From Terana coerulea (lineage: Eukaryota > Basidiomycota > Agaricomycetes > Polyporales > Phanerochaetaceae), in the NCBI GenBank assembly GCA_024811115.1, contig JAKOGH010000428.1, positions 1-16,427 of the forward strand: DNA of 16,427 bases, given 5' to 3'. The notes beneath the pieces were generated by a model. The model saw only the letters and a program-made list of their open reading frames with translations. It was not told the origin of the DNA and did not search any database. Below, in pieces: positions 1 to 7,771 of this stretch (position 1 is its first letter; the number at the start of each line of letters is the position of its first letter). Made by a program: the position numbers and the translations under genes.

Positions 1-64
1 CCGCAGCAGTCAGAGACAGAAAGTGAGAACAGCGCCGCGCCCCGACTCCGGTGTGGACTCCTAG

Positions 65-214
65 GGTCTTTCCATGTTCAACGGCATTGTGGCGTTAGCC
101 AATTCGCACGATGTCTCTGACCATGTGAAAAGACTCCTGGGTCCCTTGGCCATGGCTCATGTAGAAGGGCGCTTTGAAACATTGCGGAGTACAAACAATA
201 GCATGCTACATTAA
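65..214 (+). CDS. Possible terminal exon of a gene entering from the left edge (partial, unknown)
   Basis: An open frame follows a plausible acceptor (CTCCTAG, ending at 64) and runs to a TAA at 212-214. From the ATG at 74 it encodes 46 residues, beginning MFNGIVALANSHDVSD and ending RSTNNSMLH. The composition is protein-like and the frame has no internal stop. An in-frame TAG lies inside the proposed acceptor, so upstream coding would have to be joined by splicing. The rest of the gene would lie outside the window. I do not recognise the family. It could also be a chance open frame; the reverse strand here holds a less convincing frame with one stop. Confidence 0.28.
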   Translation, partial: GLSMFNGIVALANSHDVSDHVKRLLGPLAMAHVEGRFETLRSTNNSMLH

Positions 215-428
215 ATCACAATAACTTGAGTGCGTGCACTGAGTATACACTAAGATTCGTAACAATCACGGTTTTGCCTTGGTTTTGCCTGGAAATGGAG
301 CTCGAGTATGAAAAAGGTGTCTATGTCATCATAATACGTGACTTGATCAATTGAAAGAAAATGCACGATAAGCGTATGATGATGTGGTAGCAAAGAGGAG
401 AGCATTGAATATGGGGACCAGTCGAAGG
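215..428. other. Intergenic, 3' side of the MFS gene
   Basis: No coding signal is visible. The stretch is AT-rich compared with its neighbours and is presumably the 3' untranslated and termination region of the MFS gene on the minus strand, perhaps shared with the partial gene on the left. Confidence 0.5.
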
Positions 429-2532
429 CTAGGCCGCCTTGACAAGTTCCTCGTGAATGCCATTCGTAACATGTGCGGAGTGTACAGACCCAGTGCGTCT
501 CAGCTCCTCAAACACATTTTCTTCCCTTCCGTCAGAAAGCTTCTCGCTCTCTTGCGCCGATCCCGCCGTCGTGGGCTGCTTCTCCGGAACGCTTTCCTTG
601 ATCTGCACCGCATCAGCAGACTCCGCGTCTTCTACTGGGGGCTTGTGCTCCTCTTCAACGCGGTAGAACACCAGTAGAGAGATGATCTCAAGACAAATGA
701 CTGCCAGCAAGAACCAGAACGCGGCTGCGCGCCCGGCATAACCGGTTAAGTTGCGGTTCTTCTGCTCGATGCTCGTCTCAATGGAGCTAACAGCAGCGAT
801 GCCGACCGCGGAGCCGAGCTGAAGCGCACAGTTGCAGATGGCACCGACGGTGCCAGCCATAGTCGAGGGCACGGTGCGGAAGAGGGCGATGCTGAGACGG
901 AGTATGTTAGACTGATGGTCGAGGTGAACACAGAGCGAATAGCTTACTTCGTGTGCGTATAAGAAGCGCTTGCGCCCAAAGTACCGAGGATGAACGCAGG
1001 AAGGACATACGAGTAGTATTTTGACGGTAAGTCCGCCAGTGCGAGGAGTATCGTCGCGATGACCAGGAGACCCTGCGCGGACAGCAGCACGTACTTGGGG
1101 CTCATCTTCTTCGATATCGGGCCGCTCAGGCTTCCCACAAATGCGAGGACGCCAAGTGGAAGCATGCGGAGGGCAACAGAGATGACGGACCAACGGTACA
1201 CCTCCTGCCAAAGTGCGGTGATGATGGTGAAGATGGTCGTCCACCATAGGAAGGGGAGCAGGGCCATTCCGATCAGAACAGCGAAGTTGGGCAGGAACCA
1301 AGTGCGCGGGGAATTGCAGCGGTGGATGCCGGAATTCTGGTCTCGTAGAAGAAGAAACCGGCGACTCCGAGGACTGAGATAACCAGTGGCGCCAATACCG
1401 TAGCTGAACTCCATCCTGCAGTTGAGCCAGAGATGACAGCAAAAATGAAGAGGATAAGTGACGCTTATTACTCCGCATCAGCTGGATACGATCCACAGTA
1501 AGAGAGGGCACAAGGCTTACCAGTTAAGATTGAGACACCAACCATATCGAGTAGTTTCCACCGCTGAGATTGAGGCCGGTCCATGCTCCTTGTTGGCGAG
1601 GGTACGATGAAGACGCAAAGAAGGCCAATAGGTATAGCAATTATGGCAACAAACCAGAAGACCCAGGACCAATTGGCGAATTGCACGATGATGGCTCCAA
1701 TGATCAGACCAGATACTAGGAGGATCAGCGCAGTGAGTAACCCTTCTGAGGTGAGCGTGTGGTCGTTAGTCAGAACTCACCATTGCCGATGGCGATACAG
1801 CCACTGAAAATGCCGATAGCACCTACAGATAATGCGTCAGAACCCTCGCGTCGGCGCTTACTTCAAGGGAGTGACTTCGTACGTGCTTGCTCATTAGGTT
1901 CGGGGAAGAGATTCACCACAAGCGCGAGAGCCGATGGTATGGTGAGAGACGCGGCTAACCAGGTATAATGAGTCAGGCAAAGGCCCTAGCAGTTTGCAAA
2001 ACGTACGGGAAACATACCGATTCCGCTCAAGGCCCGCAGCACAATGAGAACGATTTTGTCGCGCACGAAACCCGCGCCTACAGAAATCCCGCCTAGTGCA
2101 GTAACACCCGCAATGAATGCCAACTCTATGACGACTATCAGCGAGAAGTCTTGAAACATTGCAACGCAGAAAGACGCACTTGGGTTGTAAACATCACTGA
2201 TTTTGCCACTCTGTGCTTGGAATTAGCATTATCTCGAACGAGGTACCGAAAGCACCACTCACAACGAGTAGGAAGGACGCAAAAGTGAGCTGAAAGGCAC
2301 TAATAATCCACGTCCCATCGCTTGTAGTCATATGCAAATCCTTGACGAGCGATGGAATGGCAGTGAACAACGCGGAGTTGTTGAACGTCTCCAGAAATTG
2401 TGCCAGACAGAAGATGATGAGGAGGATATATCGCCTTGTGGCCGAATAAGGCTGTGAAACTTTGCCGTCGACGAGAGTTGGTGCAGGCGAGAATGCCGGC
2501 TCGTTTGATGCAGCTTCAGGTAGTGCCGACAT
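429..2532 (-). CDS. MFS multidrug-type transporter, eight exons, one-base frameshift in exon 7
   Basis: Predicted plasma-membrane proton antiporter or drug-efflux carrier of the major facilitator superfamily, DHA-like; substrate unknown. Exons: 2532-2263, 2210-2180, 2125-2018, 1954-1883, 1822-1781, 1715-1521, 1463-948, 891-429. The introns are 52-65 nt, all GT-AG. The ATG at 2532 gives a 30-residue hydrophilic N-terminus, then TM1 (YILLIIFCLAQFLETF). The loop after TM2 (SGKISDVYNPK, residues 91-101) is the family's motif A; GNVSGLIIGA resembles motif C. Many further hydrophobic spans follow, then a polar tail of about 75 residues. In exon 7 the frame slips at a C run (minus strand; G run 1308-1311 on plus): one side reads ETRIPASTAAIP, the other RTWFLPNFAVLIG. 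The exons sum to 1697 nt; one added base makes 1698, or 565 residues. As written the protein would be cut off in mid-membrane. Family is sure; substrate class is inference. Confidence 0.88.
1308..1311 (-). other. Frameshift site in MFS exon 7 (homopolymer short by one base)
   Basis: On the minus strand the run reads ATTCCCCGCGC. Upstream the coding frame is GCT GCA ATT CCC; downstream it must be CCG CGC ACT TGG TTC to give the family's PRTWFLPNF segment. A single extra C restores both sides. The upstream frame left unshifted ends in a TGA about 40 nt further on. Confidence 0.85.
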
Positions 2533-2590
2533 CGTTGCAGTATGTCGGATAACGGCAAGTTTGTGAACGAGGAACGAGAGGCCCAAGACT

Positions 2591-2604
2591 GGATAAATAT
2601 ACCA
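2591..2604 (-). promoter_or_regulatory. Possible TATA-like core promoter of the MFS gene
   Basis: On the minus strand a TATATTTATCC element lies about 60 nt upstream of the MFS start codon and just downstream of a CT-rich stretch (CTCTCCTCTTCTCTT). Both are common features of fungal core promoters. Evidence is positional only. Confidence 0.35.
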
Positions 2605-3658
2605 AGAGAAGAGGAGAGTAGGTCGTTACTGCACGGGTTGAGTTTACAAGTCGACAGACAGGGCTTCGCTAACGAAACGCATATGCTGGCCGTACAAGTC
2701 AAGAGAAGAGTCGCGCTTCCTTGATAACGTGTGCCTAGGTCGCTTGCGGGCGGTCGGCGATTTTGGTTGAGTAGCGTAAGATCGGTAAGAGCCTCGGGGC
2801 GCGGAAAACGGGCCCAAAAAGTCGACTCGGCGAGAGGGTCCTGATTTGTTTCGGCGTCGGTCAGTACGACCTGTCCGGTACCCGAAGCAATACCACGTAA
2901 TGCTGTAGCGTGGTAGCCCGGACTTCTCGCCTCGTTCTTCGACAGCCACCCTTTTCTACCACCCTCATTCACGAGGAGGCTTGCTCGACAGCTCCAAGAC
3001 CACGCAGCCAAATAACGCCTCTCCCAACCCAGCAGCCTTCGCTCGTACAGGTCTATCCAGCTCGACGAGCGGGATATGTCTTGTCAGCCTCAACGTATTC
3101 CCGGATAGCTGGAGCCAAGTCCTCGATAGCGAGCCTAGGTAGACGGTTGAGGACGCCATACGTACGTATAAGCACTGGCGAGCCGCGGAGGGGAGTTATC
3201 GCCGCAGTCGACCTGTTACCTGCATCCCCTATCTCGGTAGCTTTGCAGAGTTCGTGGCGTCGAAGGCTGAAGGCTTGAATCCGTGTCGCGTAGTATAGAA
3301 GGCTCTTCTGCACTTGGTATTGTAGTAGACATTCACCTCCGCCGCCAACTCTCGGCGTTCAGGCGCGTTGGCCAGCGAAGCTACGGTGCCTGACCGGGGA
3401 GAAGTGAAACGAGGTGGACTTTTAGCCCATGCTGAGGCGACGTTGGGAAGGAGCAAATCTGCTCGAATACATAGTAACTCGAGTGGCGGCCGGAGGCTAA
3501 GAACGCCTTCTGCAAGATTCACTGTTTCTAGCAAACGCGGTCTGAGCAAATAGCAATATCCATCCAAAAATAATGAGTACCAGTGTGCAGTCGCGGGTCG
3601 CAGCTCTGAGGATACGCTGGAACGAGTGTGTGACCTGATTCGAGTGCTCAGCGCACGA
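2605..3658. other. Gene-free stretch between the MFS gene and the transposon
   Basis: No gene can be supported. On the minus strand two protein-like fragments can be read: one around 3330-3240 (a tyrosine- and arginine-rich frame containing YYNTKCRRAFYTTRHGFKP) and one at 3275-3053 in another frame (containing LPRLAIEDLAPAIREYVEAD). They do not join through good splice sites and I recognise neither. They may be remnants of a decayed gene. The 274-residue open frame that covers 3229-4053 runs across the transposon boundary and is not credible. Confidence 0.4.
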
Positions 3659-3666
3659 GAGTAGGC
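3659..3666 (+). repeat. Target-site duplication, left copy (GAGTAGGC)
   Basis: GAGTAGGC directly precedes the left inverted repeat and recurs directly after the right one (5691-5698). Eight bases is the duplication length typical of hAT-superfamily insertions. Because the last C (3666) and the first G of the right copy (5691) also pair with each other, the element could instead be read as starting CAGGCC, leaving a 6-bp duplication (AGTAGG). Confidence 0.8.
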
Positions 3667-3691
3667 AGGCCCCCTGAATATGGGTTTAGAT
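3667..3691 (+). repeat. Left terminal inverted repeat, 25 bp
   Basis: It begins AGGCCCCCTGAATATGGG and continues to TTTAGAT. It is the exact reverse complement of 5666-5690. The part from 3682 to 3699 (GGGTTTAGATGTACGATC) also has an exact internal inverted copy at 4994-5011. Confidence 0.88.
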
Positions 3692-3806
3692 GTACGATCA
3701 AGCGCCGGACATAAATCGTCGCGCCGAAGGCGCGAGCCCCGATCCGCTGGAGGACATAAAGGGCAAAATTTGGCCGGAAGTCCGATCTTGTGCGAGGATA
3801 TAGACC

Positions 3807-3919
3807 CAGTCTCCTTCCCAGCACTCCCTTTGAGTAGGAGGAAGGGCGTGAGAAGTTCTTGGCCCATTCGGGCCTCTCTCGCCGTTCCTCTACTCTGTAG
3901 GGAGGCTGGCGCCATATAT
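3807..3919 (+). repeat. Internal inverted repeat of sub-unit A, left arm, 113 bp
   Basis: It runs from CAGTCTCCTTCCCAGC to GGCTGGCGCCATATAT. Compared base by base, it is the exact reverse complement of 4365-4477. The arms are 445 bp apart, so a transcript or single strand could fold into a long hairpin. Confidence 0.93.
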
Positions 3920-4061
3920 GAGCGTCTACATGAGACGGCCGGTTTCGGTCGCGCGGGAAGGCCAAATGGGGAAGGTGCTCCGGCGCGGCGGCTGCACGTC
4001 CTGGTGCATTGTGCAAGATTTGAGTGATACTCAGCATAGTCTAGCCTTCCCATTGCCGTTA

Positions 4062-4079
4062 ATACATGTAAACATGTAT
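4062..4079. repeat. Perfect 8-bp hairpin ATACATGT-AA-ACATGTAT
   Basis: An 8-bp perfect inverted repeat with a 2-base centre in the AT-richer core of sub-unit A. It has no obvious counterpart in sub-unit B. Its function is unknown. Confidence 0.7.
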
Positions 4080-4364
4080 GCTTGTGACGCTAGCAAGATT
4101 TTTAACACAGTTAGTTGCCAGTAACATATTTATTTCCTCCCCGCTTGCAATTCTTTGTCTATACCAATGCTCCGAGTCACTGCATGCAACTGTCACTTTG
4201 ACTGAGCTAAATAAAAGCGTGCAAGAGGAATATATAAGCATTTTTGGTATCCATCTACAAGCTTTGTGGCGGTGTATACGTGAAGCTCAAGCAAACGAGA
4301 GCAGAACCTCTGCCTAGTCACGGCGAGACCGGACGTGAATCCGGGATGACATAAGCTGGCGTCA

Positions 4365-4477
4365 ATATATGGCGCCAGCCTCCCTACAGAGTAGAGGAAC
4401 GGCGAGAGAGGCCCGAATGGGCCAAGAACTTCTCACGCCCTTCCTCCTACTCAAAGGGAGTGCTGGGAAGGAGACTG
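4365..4477 (-). repeat. Internal inverted repeat of sub-unit A, right arm, 113 bp
   Basis: Exact reverse complement of 3807-3919. The identity ends at 4365 (the base outside no longer pairs) and at 4477, after which only patches such as TATAGACC match. Confidence 0.93.
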
Positions 4478-4909
4478 ATATAGACCGTGCCCGGACGGCG
4501 GAGTCCGATCTAGCGCCGGACATAATTCGGCCATGCGGCGACCAACCTCGCACCGATCAGTGATTTATTATCGACCACAAATTGGAGCTTACAGATATGT
4601 GTGTCCGTAGGTGGCCTTTCGTAGTCCGATAACAAACTGATACTACCAGTTCATTACCCCCGTGCGTTTGTGAATGAGACTGCAACCAACCCGAAGGCGC
4701 GTTGCAGTGCGATCCATCACACGCCCATCAGCCCATGGTCGCTCAACATTCAATGTCGCTGCCGGCAGGCCGGCTCGTTCTGTTTTGGGAGCCTGTAGTA
4801 TGGTGTGTTGTGTGAGAGGCTTTGCGCGAAGCGCAAGCGATTTTTTGGGCATTTTCCTGTCATTTCTGCGATTTTTGGAACCTATACCCGAAAAAAGGCT
4901 ATAAATCGG

Positions 4910-4994
4910 CCAAAATGACGGACCCCGATCAAGCGCCGGACATAAACGGCCCAAAACCTTGAGGACATAAAACCCCTAAAAGGGGTCATTTTGG
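4910..4994. repeat. Nested inverted repeat at the left of sub-unit B
   Basis: CCAAAATGAC (4910-4919) is the reverse complement of GTCATTTTGG (4985-4994). Between them lie two GGACATAA motifs (4938 and 4963) and a tight hairpin ACCCCT-AAA-AGGGGT (4972-4986). Confidence 0.75.
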
Positions 4995-5665
4995 ATCGTA
5001 CATCTAAACCCAGTCTCCTTCCCAGCGCTCCCTGCGAGTTGCTCTCAACCGTACGGACTCCGGCCCGCTTGGGCCGAACTCTCGGACGCAACTCTCAGGG
5101 AGGCTGGCTCCAAACTTTAGCGCCAGATCAATCCGGCCACTCTCGGTCCCCGGGAGAGCCCAAATGGGGCAGGCGTCTCGGCGCAGAGGCTTGGCAGTTT
5201 GCTGCATTGTGCAAAGTTAGTGTACTCTGCAGTATCATTTGGCAGCAAAACTACTTCCAATACTTATAGGACTTACTGGACAGAAAGTTGGCACATGTTT
5301 TGTGGCTAGAACTTATATGTAACTCACTGAAAGCTTTGCTTTCCACCATCACTAACACATTTTGCAGCCCGAGAGCAGTTGTACCAGACCAATATGATTA
5401 TTTTCTCACAAATAATGTCCATAAGATGAGTAGAGACTTTATTCACAGCTATTTCTACCATTTCAAGCAGATTGCGAAGAGCAATAGAGCAGAAAAGTCA
5501 TAGGTGTCTACCTTACCACGGCCGAACCGGAGCTTCATCCGGGATGACATAATCAGGCGCTAAAGTTTGGAGCCAGCCGTCCCTGAGAGTTCTGGGAGAC
5601 GTTCACGTCGGGCGTTTACGCCCTCCCAGCGGAAACTCGAAGGGGCGAGCTGAGGAAGGAGCCTG

Positions 5666-5690
5666 ATCTAAACCCATATTCAGGGGGCCT
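5666..5690 (-). repeat. Right terminal inverted repeat, 25 bp
   Basis: ATCTAAACCCATATTCAGGG followed by GGCCT, the exact reverse complement of 3667-3691. Confidence 0.88.
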
Positions 5691-5698
5691 GAGTAGGC
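5691..5698 (+). repeat. Target-site duplication, right copy (GAGTAGGC)
   Basis: Second copy of the 8-bp word that precedes the left terminal repeat. Confidence 0.8.
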
Positions 5699-6061
5699 GA
5701 GAGCAGCAAGTGACTCGGAGGAACTCCCCGGGCCGGCGCTCCGATTGTCATGTTCCCACGCTTACACCGTTAGAAATTGCTTTGACACCTAAGCTCTTGC
5801 TGCCAGCACCAAGCCAGCACTCATCGCAACTTGGGTGAGTGTGCAGAGACTATATATCAAATTTATTCTCTGAAGGTCTGCGGGACTATCTGACATTGCC
5901 TTATACCCTAACTAGAGCTCTTAGCGCATATTTCCCTGGCAGCGCCCCAGAACGACCAAAGGTATGCACAGTCATCCTCTCGTGAGGTTTGTCGGCCACA
6001 CTTACTGACTTTGATTGTCAGGATAGGTTTTCCTCACGGATCCACAAGCTGCATCATCGCT
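5699..6061 (+). promoter_or_regulatory. Upstream region of the F-box gene, with a likely 5' UTR intron
   Basis: A TATA-like element (CTATATATC) lies at about 5849-5857. A canonical intron can be read at 5962-6021: donor GTATGC, branch-like TACTGAC and acceptor TTGTCAG, 60 nt. It would sit in the 5' untranslated region, 40 nt before the start codon. The rest holds no gene. The transposon ends only 0.36 kb from the start codon, inside the probable promoter. Confidence 0.5.
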
Positions 6062-7426
6062 ATGGACACATTGCCTCAAGAGCTGGTAGACGGCATACTA
6101 GACCGTGTCGGACACTGCACGTTGCGCAGCTGCACGTTGACGTGTCAAGCATGGCTTCCTCGCAGCTCAAAGCGTCTTCTCGAGCACGCTACACTTATAC
6201 ATTATCGATTGCACCCATGTCTTTCAGCTGCCGAACAGTCTCCCCGCATACACCAACACGTCGTCAGCCTGACAGTGATGCATGAACCTGAAATCGCTCA
6301 CTCCAGCATAGGCCCTCTGTACGATCGGATTCTGGGAGTCTTTCCCTCTTTGATGTCCTTCGAGCTCGATGCCAGTGGTGCTGGTCCTCATCTAAAATGG
6401 GGTTGGGTATCAGACCCGCCAGCTTCGACCCCAACTCCGCCCTATCACAACTTCGGCCATGGTTGTCTCAAACTCTCGAACTTCGTCACCGAGGCTATCC
6501 CACTGCTCTTGTAGCCGTTTACGCTCCTCCACTCCTTGTATATTAGCTTCGAGGACGAGGCTCCCATGTTATCAATCAGTGACTATGAAATAGTTGCTCC
6601 GAGAGCAGAGCCGCTGATTGTCTTCAAGGTCCGCCTGGCAAACAATTCACTCCGTCGCGAGGATTCCGACATACTTAAGTTGCTCTCGACTCAGCTGCGC
6701 ACAACCTGTTTCGAGATCTACTGGTACTTGACTCCCTATCGCCTCGCAGACATTGACGCCTTCTTGGAGAGGAATTCCGAGTATCTCGAGTATTTCTTGA
6801 CACATTCAGGTATAGCCTTTGACCGTCCTCCGTATCAAGGTGCGCTGTACTCTGCTATTGTGCTCTGCTATGCCATTGAGGCCACGTCATTTAGCATTAG
6901 TATCGCCCTTGAAGTCTTTTGGCGTTGTGCACGCAGCACAAGACTCAAATGTGTTTCCTTTCGTATTACGCAGCGCAGTGTGAGTGAACAAGCCTCATTC
7001 TATATTAATAGCTGCTAACATAGCGCTGCGCTTACAGTTCATGGAGTTCATCTTCGACGGAATTCTACCATATCTGCCTCGGCGTATACGAAAGGTTGGC
7101 CTCACCCTCACCGACTCCACTAATTTCGACCCGGTGTTGCGTGGCCTCCAAGCAGAATTCGCGAAACGCGGCAAGGAATATAGAAAACTCGAATGTGTCC
7201 GCCTATACCTCAAGTATAATAGCGTGTCAGGTGATCGCAAGGCTTCCCTGGTTCGGGAAAGCCTACCAGTATGTATTGTACCCTGGGTGCATGTCACGGC
7301 CTGAAAGGTCCCATCGACCTGCGAATAATTATATTGTAGCTCAAGAATCAGTTACGGATAGTTGCTCGCAGATATGAATTGCCCCCAAGTCTACTCACGC
7401 AGCCTGGCGGGCATTGTTGCGGCTGA
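6062..7426 (+). pseudogene. F-box protein gene interrupted by an in-frame TAG
   Basis: Exons 6062-6979, 7038-7268 and 7340-7426. Intron 1 (58 nt) has donor GTGAGT, branch CTAAC and acceptor TTACAG. Intron 2 (71 nt) is GTATGT to TTGTAG and leads to a C-terminus starting LKNQLRIVARRYELPPSLL. Residues 4 to about 45 match an F-box: it opens LPQELVDGILDRV and continues LRSCTLTCQAW, the usual start of basidiomycete F-box proteins that recruit substrates to SCF ubiquitin ligases. The frame is open except for a TAG at 6512-6514, between EAIPLLL and PFTLLHSLYISFED. Coding clearly continues in the same frame on both sides, so this is a point nonsense change, not a frameshift. Full length would be about 411 residues; the stop leaves 150, keeping the F-box and losing the substrate-binding part. 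An upstream in-frame ATG (6011) falls within the likely 5' UTR intron. Target unknown. Confidence 0.75.
6512..6514 (+). other. In-frame TAG inside the F-box gene
   Basis: The reading is CTG CTC TTG TAG CCG TTT ACG. No convincing intron spans it, and the flanking frame is the same on both sides, which points to a single-base nonsense change or a base-call error. Confidence 0.8.
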
Positions 7427-7771
7427 CGAAAGGTCTTGCACGGAATACGGCGATGTGATTTGCAGAACACTTTTGAAGCGTTCTACGCTCTTTTCATACA
7501 ATCTTGATGCACTGAGGACGGTCAACCCTTTTCCCTACAAAAATCTGAATATGTTTTCCCTCGTTGAGGTATACACGCATACTTATGGTGTTTACACACC
7601 GTTTGTCTGGCACTCGAGATCTGCAGGAGCTGTCGGCATTCCCCGCAATCACGAGCTGTCACATTCTCCGTGACATGTGACGTCTCATATTTCTTGGTTC
7701 GTGCCGTTCGCTTCAGTCTTCGCCACTGCCCACGTCGACGTCCCTCTTTCCACCCCCAAAAACTTAGTACC
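7427..7771 (+). promoter_or_regulatory. Intergenic and promoter region of the nucleoplasmin-like gene
   Basis: No gene is seen. Close to the gene there is a spaced palindrome, GTCACA (7658-7663) and TGTGAC (7676-7681), 12 bases apart and followed by a TGACGT half-site of the CRE/ATF type. A pyrimidine-rich stretch (CCCTCTTTCCACCCCC) precedes the start codon; no TATA box is evident. Confidence 0.4.

Larger units (their letters stand above)
3667..5690. mobile_element. Non-autonomous DNA transposon, 2,024 bp, hAT-like by 8-bp target duplication
   Basis: The element is bounded by 25-bp perfect terminal inverted repeats and an 8-bp direct duplication. No transposase frame is visible inside on either strand, so it would have to be moved by a helper elsewhere. 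It contains two diverged, same-direction sub-units. Sub-unit A is about 3667-4560 and sub-unit B about 4910-5690. Both show the same order: GATCAAGCGCCGGACATAA, AGGACATAAA, ACCCAGTCTCCTTCCCAGC, AGGGAGGCTGGC, CAAATGGG, GCATTGTGCAA, an AT-richer unshared core of about 300 bp, CCGGGATGACATAA, then GCCAGCC..TCCCT. The left terminus belongs to A and the right terminus to B. This suggests a nested or tandemly duplicated insertion. The hAT assignment rests only on duplication length; other superfamilies with 8-bp duplications are not excluded. Confidence 0.8.

Noticed and set aside
3229..4053. 274-residue open frame on the minus strand
   Set aside because: It crosses the left transposon boundary and one arm of the 113-bp inverted repeat, has no start context or recognisable domain, and a short open frame of the repeat arm reappears at 4362-4553.
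3667..5690. LTR retrotransposon or Helitron
   Set aside because: The ends are inverted, not direct, repeats; there is a target duplication (unlike Helitrons); and no reverse transcriptase, integrase or helicase frame is present.
6512..6514. Programmed read-through or recoding of TAG in the F-box gene
   Set aside because: No read-through context or downstream structure is evident, and nuclear genes of this kind give no precedent; a nonsense change or base error is simpler.
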